DNA of 64,000 bases from Anderseniella sp963700885 (GCA_963700885.1 CAVOZJ010000038.1:434001-498000); one strand, 5' to 3'; shown: positions 25,749-35,422, counted from the stretch's first letter. Program-made: numbers and translations. Notes: generated from the sequence alone by a model not told the origin.

Positions 25749-26096
25749 TCAGGCAGTTGCGTTGGCCTGCTTAACTTCAATGCCGCCATTTGCGAACATG
25801 TCCTTCAGTTCGCCGTTCTGGAACATCTCGGTGATAATATCGCAGCCGCCAACAAACTCGCCCTTGACGTAAAGCTGGGGGATAGTTGGCCAGTCGGAGA
25901 ATTCCTTGATGCCGTTGCGCAGGTCATCCGACTGCAGCACATTCACGCCTGCGTAGGCAACGCCCATATAGTCCAGCATCTGCACGACACGACCGGAAAA
26001 ACCACACTGCGGCTGTTCAGGGGTGCCTTTCATGAAAAGCACTACATCGTTTGATTTCACGGCATTGCCGATCCACTCATTGATTGGGTTTGTCAT
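25749..26096 (-). CDS. grxD: monothiol glutaredoxin (Grx4 type)
   Basis: The 115-residue protein carries the CGFS active site (EQPQCGFSGRVVQ) and WPTIPQLYVKGEFVGGCDII, which hold the glutathione-binding TVP-like and GG-C-D motifs. Grx4-type proteins bind a glutathione-ligated [2Fe-2S] cluster, often together with BolA, and hand clusters to targets. A bolA gene lies 101 bases upstream on the same strand, the standard pairing in alphaproteobacteria. Confidence 0.95.
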   Translation of the reverse strand: MTNPINEWIGNAVKSNDVVLFMKGTPEQPQCGFSGRVVQMLDYMGVAYAGVNVLQSDDLRNGIKEFSDWPTIPQLYVKGEFVGGCDIITEMFQNGELKDMFANGGIEVKQANATA

Positions 26097-26197
26097 TCCT
26101 TGTTCTCCATGTCGTCCCGACGCCGGGCCGGGATCAAGATTTCAGCAGCCAGTCTTACACTTCCCGGCTGCCTGATTCCATCAAAACCTGATGTTGT

Positions 26198-26434
26198 TCA
26201 GTCAGGCGCGCCGGTGGTCAGTGCAAGCGCATGCAGTTCGCCGCCCATCTTGCCCTTGAGCGCGGCATAAACCATCTGGTGCTGGCGCACCTTTGGTTTT
26301 CCGCGGAAGGCCTCCGATATGACTGTTGCCGACCAGTGATCGTTGTCACCGGCAAGGTCAGTCAATTCGATCCGGGCATCAGGTAAGGCGTCCCTGATCA
26401 TGGCGGTAATTTCTTCTGCAGGCATCGGCATCAA
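26198..26434 (-). CDS. BolA family protein
   Basis: The 78-residue product has the BolA fold: MPAEEITAMIRDALPDARIELTDLAGD at the N-terminus, then HWSATVISEAFRGKPKVRQHQMVYAALKGKMGGELHALAL with the conserved helix-turn-helix-like segment and the His that binds the Fe-S cluster with Grx. It begins eight bases after purL and is upstream of grxD; the two would form the BolA-Grx iron-sulfur complex. Confidence 0.93.
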   Translation of the reverse strand: MMPMPAEEITAMIRDALPDARIELTDLAGDNDHWSATVISEAFRGKPKVRQHQMVYAALKGKMGGELHALALTTGAPD

Positions 26435-26442
26435 TTAATCCT

Positions 26443-28674
26443 TCAGGCTACCTCGGCAGCGGTGCTCATGTAAGCCGGGAACCAGTCTTCATGTGCGGCG
26501 CGCAACTTGTTGAGAGATATGGAGGCTTGTCCCATAACAATCAACCCTGACCCGGTCACCGTTCCGATCCGGGATGCGACAATGCCGGTATCTTCCGCTG
26601 CACCGATCAGGCCATGGGCGTCCATTGGCCTGCAGGTCAGCACATATCGCGCCTGATCTTCACCGAACAGGGCAGCGTGAACCTCAATGCCGCGGGGAAG
26701 TTCGATCTTGCAGCCGATGCGGGACGCCAGAGCCATATCGGCCAAAGCAGCTATCAGGCCACCATCGGAAATGTCGTGCACAGCCGTAACACGTCCTTTC
26801 CGGATCATCATGCGCACATAGTCACCGTTGGCTTTTTCAATCTGCAGGTTGACCGGAGGAGGCGTGCCTTCCTCGCGCCTCAGAATTTCCCGCAAATACA
26901 TGGACTGCCCGAGATGGCTGCCATGACCGCCGATCAGGATGATCGCGTCACCTTCATGCTTGAAGGCAAGCGTTGCCATTTGCGCCACATCGGGCAATAG
27001 GCCAACGCCGCCAATGGCCGGCGTGGGCAAAATGCCCCTGCCGTGGGTTTCATTGTAAAGAGACACATTGCCGGACACGACGGGAAAGCCGAGCGCGCGG
27101 CAGGCTTCACCGATACCCTGCACAGCCTTGACAAATGTTCCCATGATTTCTGGCTTTTCCGGGTTGCCAAAATTCAGGTTGTCGGTAATGGCGACGGGGT
27201 CTGCACCCACGGCGGTCAGGTTTCGCCAGACCTCGGCGACCGCCTGCTTGCCGCCTTCAAACGGATCAGCCTCCACATAGCGCGGAGTGACATCGATACA
27301 GATCGCGACTGCCTTGCCCTCGTCATTGACGCGCACCACGGCTGCGTCTCCGCCCGGAATCTGAGCTGAATTGGACTGGATCAGGTAATCATACTGTTCC
27401 CATACCCAGCGGCGGGAAACCATGTCGGGAGATCCCATCAGCTTGACGATGGCTTTCGCCAGATCATTGGGAGCCGGGACGTCGTGTGCAGCAAGCGCGA
27501 CAGGTATTTTTGGCTCAGTCCACGGCCGGTCGTATTCGGGTGCTTCGTCGCCCAGTTCGCGGATTGGCAGATTGGCGACCTCTTCACCGTTCCACAGGCA
27601 ACGGAAGCGCAGGTCATCCGTTGTCCTGCCGACGATGGCAAAATCAAGTCCCCATTTGTGGAAGATTGCTTCTGCCTGCTTTTCCTGTTCGGGGCGCAGA
27701 ACCATGAGCATGCGTTCCTGGCTCTCCGACAACATCATTTCATAAGGGTTCATGCCATCTTCGCGGCACGGGACAGCATTGAGATTGAGCTCAACGCCTA
27801 GTCCGCCCTTCGCGCCCATTTCAACAGCGGAACAGGTGAGGCCGGCCGCACCCATGTCCTGAATGGCGATAACAGCGCCTGACGCCATCAGTTCCATGCA
27901 GGCTTCAAGCAGGCATTTCTCGGTGAATGGATCTCCGACCTGAACCGTCGGGCGTTTTTCCTCGATCGAATCATCAAACTCGGCAGACGCCATGGTGGCG
28001 CCGTGTATGCCGTCGCGGCCAGTCTTTGCACCAAGATAAACCACAGGAAGTCCAACGCCTCTGGCTTGTGAATAGAATATGCCGTCCGCTGCTGCCAGGC
28101 CAACTGCCATGGCATTGACCAGTATGTTGCCATTGTAGCGCGCGTGAAAATTTACTTCACCACCGACGGTAGGGACGCCGAAAGAATTGCCGTAGCCACC
28201 GATGCCGGCAACCACGCCGGAAACCAGATGCCGTGTCTTGGGATGGTCCGGTGCGCCGAAGCGCAGTGCGTTGAGCGCGGCAATCGGGCGGGCGCCCATG
28301 GTGAACACATCGCGCAGGATGCCGCCAACGCCGGTCGCAGCACCTTGATACGGTTCAATAAAAGACGGGTGATTATGGCTTTCCATCTTGAACACGATAA
28401 CCTGGCCATCGCCGATATCGACGACGCCGGCATTTTCACCTGGTCCCTGTATGACACGCTCTCCGGTGATGGGCAGCGTCTTGAGCCACTTTTTTGAGGA
28501 CTTGTAGGAGCAGTGCTCGTTCCACATGGCCGACACGATCCCGAGTTCAGTCAGGGTCGGCGTGCGTCCGATGAGTTTTTCGAATTGCTCATACTCATCC
28601 GGCTTGAGACCGTGTTGGGCAACAAGCTCATCGGTGATGGCAACATTGTTGATAAAGGATGGTCGGGCTGTCAT
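26443..28674 (-). CDS. purL: phosphoribosylformylglycinamidine synthase, large subunit
   Basis: This is the small-type PurL (743 residues) that works with PurS and PurQ to convert FGAR to FGAM using ATP and glutamine-derived ammonia. Recognisable parts are NEHCSYKSSKKWLKTLP, ESHNHPSFIEPYQGAATGVGG, GGEVNFHARYNGNILVNAMAVG, and the C-terminal half NISDGGL-like HDISDGGLIAALADMA. It is followed by bolA and grxD. The partners purQ/S are 6 kb away, with TadG, MocR, NnrS and Pr6Pr genes between. Confidence 0.97.
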   Translation of the reverse strand: MTARPSFINNVAITDELVAQHGLKPDEYEQFEKLIGRTPTLTELGIVSAMWNEHCSYKSSKKWLKTLPITGERVIQGPGENAGVVDIGDGQVIVFKMESHNHPSFIEPYQGAATGVGGILRDVFTMGARPIAALNALRFGAPDHPKTRHLVSGVVAGIGGYGNSFGVPTVGGEVNFHARYNGNILVNAMAVGLAAADGIFYSQARGVGLPVVYLGAKTGRDGIHGATMASAEFDDSIEEKRPTVQVGDPFTEKCLLEACMELMASGAVIAIQDMGAAGLTCSAVEMGAKGGLGVELNLNAVPCREDGMNPYEMMLSESQERMLMVLRPEQEKQAEAIFHKWGLDFAIVGRTTDDLRFRCLWNGEEVANLPIRELGDEAPEYDRPWTEPKIPVALAAHDVPAPNDLAKAIVKLMGSPDMVSRRWVWEQYDYLIQSNSAQIPGGDAAVVRVNDEGKAVAICIDVTPRYVEADPFEGGKQAVAEVWRNLTAVGADPVAITDNLNFGNPEKPEIMGTFVKAVQGIGEACRALGFPVVSGNVSLYNETHGRGILPTPAIGGVGLLPDVAQMATLAFKHEGDAIILIGGHGSHLGQSMYLREILRREEGTPPPVNLQIEKANGDYVRMMIRKGRVTAVHDISDGGLIAALADMALASRIGCKIELPRGIEVHAALFGEDQARYVLTCRPMDAHGLIGAAEDTGIVASRIGTVTGSGLIVMGQASISLNKLRAAHEDWFPAYMSTAAEVA

Positions 28675-28820
28675 GCGCAGGCGTGCTCAGTTCTTGAGGG
28701 GCGGCAGAAAAAAATCTTTTAGCGCAAGGACGCCCCGGGATACATGGCAAACTGAAAGTTTTGGACAGTGTGTCGCTGCAGCCGGTATTGTTCACAAAGA
28801 GTTTGGTTGTGTTAACAAAC

Positions 28821-28856
28821 AGAGCGCGCAGGAAAGCAAGCTGTCCTGCGCGCTCT
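28821..28856 (-). terminator. strong hairpin between tadG and purL
   Basis: AGAGCGCGCAGGA (28821-28833) pairs perfectly with TCCTGCGCGCTCT (28844-28856) over 13 bases. On the minus strand it comes about 70 bases after the tadG-like stop and is followed by GTTTGTT, a weak U-tract, so it probably ends that transcript before purL. The rest of 28675-28924 is purL leader. Confidence 0.7.
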
Positions 28857-28924
28857 CTCCTTTGCGCGAAACGTGGGCTTTGTCGGTTGAGCACAAAGCA
28901 CGCTTCGCCGAGCAATCGATTTGG

Positions 28925-30463
28925 CTATTCGCTCAAGTGCAGCTTTCGCAATTCATCGGCAATCTGCTGGAAGCTGGCCACCAGGGCAGCGTTGGTGGGC
29001 GGGTCGAAATACTTTTCCGGGCTGGTTGCGCAGTTTTTGATGAGATTGCGCTGGGTAGCACTTGGCACGTTATACGCAAAGGAATAGACAACGATTTCCT
29101 TCGCCTTGACGTTGTTGCAGGCCTGTTGAAGCAGTGTGTTCTGTGCAGAGATTGCAGTGTTGTAGTTGCTTGAACCAAGGCGTGCCTGGGCCAGGTATCC
29201 ATAGGCTGTGTAGGTGGACGTATTGTGGTTCGATTCGGTGTCGAACGTGTTCTCACCGTCGGTCAGCAAGACCATTGCCTTGGTGATCTCTTCGTTGGAA
29301 TACGGCACACCTTCGGTAAACGGCGCGCCCGGCGACAATACCCGCAACCCCCAGCCGACACCTTCTGCTACATGGGTGTAACCGCCGGCGGACATGTTGC
29401 TCAGGGTGTCAAGCACAGGCTGCTTCACATTGTTCAGGGCAAGGATTGGTTGTACATTGCAACCACTGTCCGGACCACGCGACGTGGTTGTAACAGATGC
29501 AGCCTGGTATTTGCCTTCGTGGCGTTGACGCTGATCAAGACTGCTGGTGTTGCTGTCAGCAAGGTAACTGTTCATGTACCTGTAAACGGTGTTCTGGCCC
29601 ACTGAAAAATCGGCCGTGGAGGTATTGGTGCCAGGCTCGTCAGGGGCGAACGCTGGCGGAAACAGGGTTAAGCCATTGCCCACGTCGGGTGGTGCATCAT
29701 CCACCGAGAGCGCTCCGGCACGTGATTCCACGCAACCAGTCCAGGTACGGTTGGATATCTCCTGCCAGGCCAGCCAGTTGTGCCAACTGCCAGATAGAAA
29801 GTTGACTTTCGAATAGGGATTGAGACCGGACTTGTCGATCCAGTCTTCGGTTGCCTTGTCGGCACCCACATTCACAAACTGGGAGAACGGCACCACTGCA
29901 ATTTTCAGGGTGTCCGCGACTTCACGAGGCCCGAACAGGATATTGACGAAGTCGCGGGCGGCCACCTTGAGCGTCGATAACCGGTTCTGATTACCCATCG
30001 ACCCGGTATTGTCGAATACCAGTGCTACTTCGAGACCACTGCCTTCCTTGGTAACCCGTGATGTGGCGGTAACGGTTGTTTTTTCGTAGCCGGCCACCGA
30101 GATAAGGTAGTTTTTCACCTTAACCTCACCATCGACACGCAACTGCCCATCAGAATCAATAGTCAAAGCCATGGTCGGCAGGTCGGTATTCGCCGGAGCA
30201 TTGTAGTTTGATTTGAAATAGAGGTCTGCTATGTGCTCAAGCTCGGCAACCGGAAGGTTTGCCTGACGTCCCGCAGCAAGCGCTGCAGCATCGGTGGCTG
30301 CCTGCAGGCGTGCCTGCACGGATACGGCATTGCCATAGTCCACTGCCGCACCGGCAGCCATCACCAGTGGCAGTGACGCAACAGCAAGAACCATGGCCGC
30401 TGCGCCTGACTGGTTTGCTGCAAACTTTTTCAGGGGCAAAAGGGGTGTACGCGACTTACTCAT
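28925..30463 (-). CDS. TadG-like pilus assembly / VWA-domain protein
   Basis: The 512-residue protein has a TadE/TadG-type N-terminus: basic lead, NQSGAAAMVLAVASLPLVMAAGAAVDYGNA (membrane anchor), followed by LQAATDAAALAAGRQ. The C-terminal ~330 residues are a von Willebrand A domain with the MIDAS start DNTGSMG and TDGENTFDT. Such proteins are exported and membrane-anchored; TadG belongs to Flp pilus systems, but no other tad genes are nearby, so this could be a solitary surface protein. The 259-base region before the start (30464-30722) contains an AT-rich stretch and no gene. Confidence 0.85.
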   Translation of the reverse strand: MSKSRTPLLPLKKFAANQSGAAAMVLAVASLPLVMAAGAAVDYGNAVSVQARLQAATDAAALAAGRQANLPVAELEHIADLYFKSNYNAPANTDLPTMALTIDSDGQLRVDGEVKVKNYLISVAGYEKTTVTATSRVTKEGSGLEVALVFDNTGSMGNQNRLSTLKVAARDFVNILFGPREVADTLKIAVVPFSQFVNVGADKATEDWIDKSGLNPYSKVNFLSGSWHNWLAWQEISNRTWTGCVESRAGALSVDDAPPDVGNGLTLFPPAFAPDEPGTNTSTADFSVGQNTVYRYMNSYLADSNTSSLDQRQRHEGKYQAASVTTTSRGPDSGCNVQPILALNNVKQPVLDTLSNMSAGGYTHVAEGVGWGLRVLSPGAPFTEGVPYSNEEITKAMVLLTDGENTFDTESNHNTSTYTAYGYLAQARLGSSNYNTAISAQNTLLQQACNNVKAKEIVVYSFAYNVPSATQRNLIKNCATSPEKYFDPPTNAALVASFQQIADELRKLHLSE

Positions 30464-30722
30464 CTACCTGTGTCTCCTTCAGGCGTAAAAAGGGCCGTTG
30501 GACCGGAGTCGAGGGATTGAGTCCGCTTTCGCCAAAGCAGGTCGCCGGTCCACTGGTTAACGCTGCATCCTAGCAGCGCCGCGTGCAAATCGGAGAGAAA
30601 CCGGCGGATGTAACTAAAGTCAACTGAACCATTACGTTCAAATTTTCGACATTAGAATGCGAATATAAGTTATTGAAAAATTGACTTAAACTGAATGATT
30701 GTTCGTGGGCCGCTTTCGGGTG

Positions 30723-32153
30723 TCAGGCGTAGCTGTCATAACCTGATGGACCTGCATCAAGTAATCTGCGCACACGGATCAGCGCTTCGCGCAACAAAGC
30801 GTGCGACGGCAAGGTTGAAAACGCTATACGGACGCGATGCAGGCTGGTCTGGTCCCGGGAAAACTGAAATTCATCATCCCCGTCAACCAGCAGGCCGATA
30901 TCGCGTGCTGCCGATACAAACAGGCTGGCCCGCCATGGTTCCGGCAATTTCAGCCAGATAAACGGGCTGTTGTTGTGTGATCGATAGTCGTGACCCGACA
31001 AAATCTCTTGAATGATTGTTATGCGGGTTCCGATCTCACCCAGGACAGTCCGCGCGATCGTGTTGGCTTCTCCTGAGCGCACGATGCGTGCTGCTGTTTC
31101 AGCCAGCAGGAAAGGCATGCCGCCGGTCAACATTTTGTGCGCAACAGGCAGTGACCTTACATAGGCTGGAGGACACGACACCCAGCCTGATCGAATTCCC
31201 GCTGCAACCGATTTGGACAGGCCGCCAAGGTGGAAGGTAATATCCGGCGCAAGCGCTGCTATGGGGGCGGGGGCCTCGTCAACGCATGCGCCATAGATGT
31301 TGTCTTCGATAATAAACACACCGTGTTTGCGCGCGATTGTGGCGAGGTGTTCACGAGTATCTGCGGGCAAAATGGCGGTTGTCGGATTCTGGATGGTGGG
31401 GATAACCACAACTGCCTTCGGGTGCTGATTTGCGCAGATGTGGTCGAAAGCTTCCACATCCATGCCGTCCTCGGTCATTGGCACTGAAACTGGCTGGCGC
31501 CCGATGAGGTTTGTGGCGCGTGCCAGCGAAGCGTAGGTAACTGCCTCGAAGGCAACCCTGTCACCTGGCGCAGTCAGCGTTGCGATGGCAGCCATCATTC
31601 CAGCGTGGACACCCATTGTCGGCACAATGGATGCCTCATCCGCCTGCCAGCCTCCGGTCGATAACCAGGCCTGGCCGGCCTGCTGCCACTCCGGTTTGAG
31701 GGACCGGATGTAGTCAGTGGTCTTGTCAGGGAAGTCTGACATTATGGCCGCGACGTGGCGGGTGATGACGCCGGACTGACCGACTTCCGGCGCACTGGTG
31801 GAATCCAGCCGCAGCTTGCCCGGGGCAGGGTGGATACCGTCCGGGATCACAATTTCTGCCATCTGGTGGAAACCGGATGCCGCAGCGGTTGCCTCAAGCA
31901 TCGGCGGTTCACTGGAGCGGACATAGGTACCACGGCCAACCTCACCGGTTACCAGTCCACGTTTGCGGGCGAGAGCATAGGCGCGTCCAATTGTACCTAT
32001 TGTCACCCCAACATCGAATGCCAAATTTCGTTGTGGAGGCAATTTCTCGCCGCGTTTCAGTTTCCCGCTATCAATGTCCTTCGACATTGCATCAGCAATT
32101 TCGATATAAATTGGCACGCCTGAGCGCCTTATTTCGGGGAACCAAGTTGTCAT
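30723..32153 (-). CDS. MocR-family (GntR-aminotransferase fusion) PLP-dependent regulator
   Basis: An N-terminal GntR winged helix (IADAMSKDIDSGKLKRGEKLPPQRNLAFDVGV, residues ~20-80) is joined to a fold-type I aminotransferase-like domain with the PLP Lys in FHLGGLSKSVAAGIRSGW. MocR proteins bind DNA and use PLP or an amino-compound ligand to control genes for B6, GABA, taurine or similar. Start 32153 (MTTWFPEIRRSG) fits the family; the frame continues 15 codons further upstream. It faces a DUF1127 gene divergently over ~105 bases, a candidate target along with itself. Confidence 0.87.
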   Translation of the reverse strand: MTTWFPEIRRSGVPIYIEIADAMSKDIDSGKLKRGEKLPPQRNLAFDVGVTIGTIGRAYALARKRGLVTGEVGRGTYVRSSEPPMLEATAAASGFHQMAEIVIPDGIHPAPGKLRLDSTSAPEVGQSGVITRHVAAIMSDFPDKTTDYIRSLKPEWQQAGQAWLSTGGWQADEASIVPTMGVHAGMMAAIATLTAPGDRVAFEAVTYASLARATNLIGRQPVSVPMTEDGMDVEAFDHICANQHPKAVVVIPTIQNPTTAILPADTREHLATIARKHGVFIIEDNIYGACVDEAPAPIAALAPDITFHLGGLSKSVAAGIRSGWVSCPPAYVRSLPVAHKMLTGGMPFLLAETAARIVRSGEANTIARTVLGEIGTRITIIQEILSGHDYRSHNNSPFIWLKLPEPWRASLFVSAARDIGLLVDGDDEFQFSRDQTSLHRVRIAFSTLPSHALLREALIRVRRLLDAGPSGYDSYA

Positions 32154-32258
32154 GGTGACAATAAATACATTGAAATCCCGAAAATTGCAATGCATCAATC
32201 GTGTAGTCGAGAACAGGCCCGATGGAAAACATCACTGGTGGCTGAAAGGAGTCATGTT

Positions 32259-32501
32259 ATGGGTTCAATAGATACAATTTTAGATTCACTGAGGGGGCAA
32301 CACCTCGATGAGACGTCACAGGCACCAGTGAAATCAGTTCCGATCTGGTTGCTGGCATGGCGCTGGTATTGCCGTTGCCTCCACTACAATCGCTCGCGCC
32401 GGCAACTGCGTGATTTGTCCGATCATCAACTGGCTGACATTGGTATCAGTCGCGAGCAGGCCATGCTGGAAGCAGATCGCTGGCCCAAATTGAGAATGTA
32501 G
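32259..32501 (+). CDS. DUF1127 (YjiS-like) small protein
   Basis: The 80-residue product has the DUF1127 core: WRWYCRCLHYNRSRRQLRDLSDHQLADIGISREQA, preceded by ~35 polar residues. DUF1127 proteins are small, basic, and in alphaproteobacteria are tied to stress and RNA turnover. The start at 32259 has AAAGGA eight bases upstream. It is divergent from the MocR regulator; the 288 bases after it, to nnrS, hold the FNR-type site described below and no other gene. Confidence 0.85.
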   Translation: MGSIDTILDSLRGQHLDETSQAPVKSVPIWLLAWRWYCRCLHYNRSRRQLRDLSDHQLADIGISREQAMLEADRWPKLRM

Positions 32502-32689
32502 TTGCCGATTGCCGGAGCTGGGTCTATTCACCTGTTTCAGTGTAATATGATGTAGCATCAGACATTTTACGGGACGAAGGGCCCGCGGTTTGATTTACCG
32601 GGATTCGGCCACGCTGAAGTGATCGTCGAATGCCGGCAGATCGGTGTGTTGCCCGGAATTTGTGACGTTTGCATACTGCGCTGTTTCTA

Positions 32690-32703
32690 TTGATTTCAAT
32701 CAA
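32690..32703. promoter_or_regulatory. FNR/Nnr-type operator before nnrS
   Basis: TTGATTTCAATCAA is a perfect TTGAT-N4-ATCAA palindrome, the consensus bound by FNR/FnrL/NnrR-type CRP-FNR regulators. It lies about 87 bases before the nnrS start. A -10-like TATGTT at 32731-32736 would put the site near -45, close to the activating -41.5 position. NnrS genes are known members of nitric-oxide-responsive Nnr regulons, so the site fits. Confidence 0.85.
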
Positions 32704-32789
32704 CGGCAAACGTTTCAGGTTGGGTCAGCATATGTTGTCTGGTAGACCACCAATTCTGGTTCAACGTCGTTTCGAGAGATGGCAATCTG

Positions 32790-33971
32790 ATGGCAATTGC
32801 CCGAATACTACCCTTCAGCGGGCTGGCAGTTCTCAGTTACGGCTTCAGGCCATTCTTCCTGGCTGCGACTGTGTATGCCGCTGCAATCATGATGATATGG
32901 CTGCCGGTGTTTGGTGACTCGCTTGAACTGGTCAGCATTTTCAACCCGGTTGACTGGCACGCGCATGAAATGATTTTCGGCTATCTTGCGGCCGTGATTG
33001 CCGGATTTCTGCTGACCGCTATCCCGAACTGGACGGGCAAACTCCCGGTGCAGGGGTATTCCTTATTGCTGCTGTTCACATTTTGGTTTGCGGGGCGCGC
33101 CGCAATCATGTTTTCGGATTTGCTTGGATGGCAACTCGTGCTGCTGTTGGATTGCTCGTTTCTGCTCGCGATTACGTTTGCTGCTGCCCGTGAGATCATT
33201 GCCGGGAAAAACTGGCGAAATCTCAAAGTCGTCCTTCCTTTGTCGGTTCTGTTTGCTGCAAATGTCTGGTTTCACATCGAAGCGCATCTTTATGGGTCAA
33301 CCGAAACGTCCCGAAGACTTGGCCTTGCTGTAGGTATCGTGTTCATCATGCTCATCGGCGGTCGTATTATTCCAAGCTTTACCCGCAACTGGCTTGTCAA
33401 GCGAGGCAGCAAGTTACTCCCGGCGACCTTCAACAGGTTTGATAGTCTGACGATTGCGATTTCCGTGGTGGCTTTGCTGCTGTGGGTGGTTGATGCTGCG
33501 TTGCCATGGTCGGGATACATGCTCGTTGTTGGAGGTTTGCTGAACATTATCCGGCTCGTTCGATGGGCGGGATTGCGCACGGGCGCTGAACCTCTCATCT
33601 TCATGTTGCATATTGCCTATGTCTTCGTTCCAGCTGGGATGATACTGGCGGGCCTTGCTGGATTGTTTCCCGGACATGTGCCGGTTTCTGCAGGAGTTCA
33701 TGCATTTGGAGCAGGGGCAGTTGGTGCCATGACCCTCACTGTCATGACACGAGCCACCTTGGGACACACCGGACAACTCCTTACGGCCAACTCAACGACC
33801 AAGCTGGTGTTTGCGGCCATCATTGTTTCTGCAGTTGTGCGAGTGGCTGCAGTGTTCTGGCATAGTTTCGACGTTTACTTGCTACACTTTGCGGGCTTCT
33901 TCTGGATATTGGCGTTCGCCGGATTCGTGGTTTCCAATGGCAAGGCACTCATTACATTTAGAAAACAATGA
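32790..33971 (+). CDS. nnrS: NnrS family heme-copper membrane protein
   Basis: The 393-residue protein has about twelve membrane segments and the NnrS pattern: LSYGFRPFFLAATVYAA, NPVDWHAHEMIFGYLAAVIAGFLLTAIPNWTGK with conserved His residues, VGIVFIMLIGGRIIPSFTRNW, and HAFGAGAVGAMTLTVMTRATLGHTG. NnrS protects against nitrosative stress and accompanies denitrification. The perfect FNR/Nnr box upstream indicates induction by low oxygen or NO. No other denitrification genes are in the window. Confidence 0.93.
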   Translation: MAIARILPFSGLAVLSYGFRPFFLAATVYAAAIMMIWLPVFGDSLELVSIFNPVDWHAHEMIFGYLAAVIAGFLLTAIPNWTGKLPVQGYSLLLLFTFWFAGRAAIMFSDLLGWQLVLLLDCSFLLAITFAAAREIIAGKNWRNLKVVLPLSVLFAANVWFHIEAHLYGSTETSRRLGLAVGIVFIMLIGGRIIPSFTRNWLVKRGSKLLPATFNRFDSLTIAISVVALLLWVVDAALPWSGYMLVVGGLLNIIRLVRWAGLRTGAEPLIFMLHIAYVFVPAGMILAGLAGLFPGHVPVSAGVHAFGAGAVGAMTLTVMTRATLGHTGQLLTANSTTKLVFAAIIVSAVVRVAAVFWHSFDVYLLHFAGFFWILAFAGFVVSNGKALITFRKQ

Positions 33972-34075
33972 AACCTGAGAATCGTCTGTGATCTACTGGG
34001 GAATGATTCAGGTATGGCTCACCGTGAGCGATCCGGCCCGTTGCTCTTGTCAGTCGCCTCTACTTACCAGAACGT

Positions 34076-34732
34076 TTACTTGGTTGCCTGGGTTCTGGCT
34101 ACAAAGACCAGGCCGGCGCTGATCGCTGCAAGAAGACCGAACACCAGGGCGATATTGATTGCCACTATCATGCTTCCCAGCTTGTTCACATCCAGGATTG
34201 AATAGATGAAGCCGCCCGTGAAAAATCCTGCCGTCATGATGAAGGCGAGATAGATGGCTGGCCACGCCAGCCACATGGGAATGTTCGTATAGTGCAATGA
34301 CTGTTTGCCGGGAAGCAGCCACCACCAACCCAGGTAGACAATGGGCGCCAGGTAGTGCAACAAGGCGTCTGTCACCAGCATTGGCGGTGTCAGTGCAATT
34401 TCTCCGCGAATTGCAGTCACATAGACAATTGCGACCAAGGCGATATGTGCTGCTATGGCGGTTCGTACTCCCGTCCGGTTGAAAAACGCCGAAATCCTGC
34501 CGGTGGATCTGGATGACGCTGACCAGTAGGCTGCAACCATCATCAGGTTGGTCAGGATTGTCAGATACATCAACATGCCGAAGGCAGAGCTGACAGGGCC
34601 CAGGCCCATTTGCCTGAACAAGGGCTGGAACACAATATACTGCACCACGATGGACACGATGCCCAAACCGAGGCCGAACCTGGCAAGGGTATGAACCAGT
34701 TGTGGCCGTGACGCGGGCATCAGGATGCCCAT
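34076..34732 (-). CDS. Pr6Pr family membrane protein
   Basis: The 218-residue protein has six to seven hydrophobic segments, with LTNLMMVAAYWS in TM2 and DALLHYLAPIVYLGWWWLLPG near the middle, the pattern of the Pr6Pr (FAR-17a/AIG1-like) membrane family of unknown function. Alternative starts at 34732 and 34720 (MPASRPQLVH) differ by four residues. It ends just before a 104-base gap next to nnrS (convergent) and precedes purQ on the same strand, 24 bases after purQ's stop. Confidence 0.75.
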   Translation of the reverse strand: MGILMPASRPQLVHTLARFGLGLGIVSIVVQYIVFQPLFRQMGLGPVSSAFGMLMYLTILTNLMMVAAYWSASSRSTGRISAFFNRTGVRTAIAAHIALVAIVYVTAIRGEIALTPPMLVTDALLHYLAPIVYLGWWWLLPGKQSLHYTNIPMWLAWPAIYLAFIMTAGFFTGGFIYSILDVNKLGSMIVAINIALVFGLLAAISAGLVFVARTQATK

Positions 34733-34756
34733 TGCACGTTCGCAGTATGGTGTTTT

Positions 34757-35422
34757 TCAGGCAGCAGCCAGGCCTTCAAACAATGGCATGCAATCAACAT
34801 TGCCATGCAAGGGTTCGATCATGTTCTCGGGATGAGGCATCATGCCGATGACGTTGCCTGCAACATTGACAATGCCTGCAATGTCATTGATCGCACCGTT
34901 GGGGTTGGTGCCTTCCGCATAGCGGAAAACAATCTGACCTTCACCTTCCAGTTGCTCCAGCGTTCCTGCGTCCGCAAAATAATTTCCATCGTGATGGGCG
35001 ACCGGGCAGGAGACAACATCACCTCTTTTCATTGAGCGGGAAAAGAAGGTGGTGTCGTTTTCAACACTCAGGCGAACCTGCCTGCAAACAAACTTGAGCC
35101 CGGCATTACGCATCAGAGCGCCGGGCAACAGTCCTGCCTCAGTCAGGATCTGGAAACCGTTGCACACGCCAAGAACCAGTCCGCCACGGTTGGCGTGATC
35201 AACAACGGCGTTCATGACGGGTGACCGGCCGGCAATGGCACCGCAGCGCAGATAATCGCCATAGGAAAACCCGCCGGGTATCACGACAAGGTCGGTTCCG
35301 GCTGGCAGGCAGGTTTCAGTATGCCAGACCCTGACGACTGCGGCACTGGCGCCGTTTTCAAGTGCACGTGCCATGTCGTTTTCACGATTGATTCCGGGAA
35401 ACACAATGACCGCAGCTTTCAT
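34757..35422 (-). CDS. purQ: phosphoribosylformylglycinamidine synthase, glutaminase subunit
   Basis: The 221-residue class-I glutamine amidotransferase supplies ammonia to PurL. The nucleophilic Cys is in VLGVCNGFQILTEAGLLPG; the catalytic His-Glu pair is MMPHPENM near the C-terminus; the N-terminus is MKAAVIVFPGINRENDMARAL. The start overlaps the previous gene's stop (ATGA on the minus strand at 35419-35422), so translation is coupled to the secreted protein gene upstream. Confidence 0.96.
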   Translation of the reverse strand: MKAAVIVFPGINRENDMARALENGASAAVVRVWHTETCLPAGTDLVVIPGGFSYGDYLRCGAIAGRSPVMNAVVDHANRGGLVLGVCNGFQILTEAGLLPGALMRNAGLKFVCRQVRLSVENDTTFFSRSMKRGDVVSCPVAHHDGNYFADAGTLEQLEGEGQIVFRYAEGTNPNGAINDIAGIVNVAGNVIGMMPHPENMIEPLHGNVDCMPLFEGLAAA

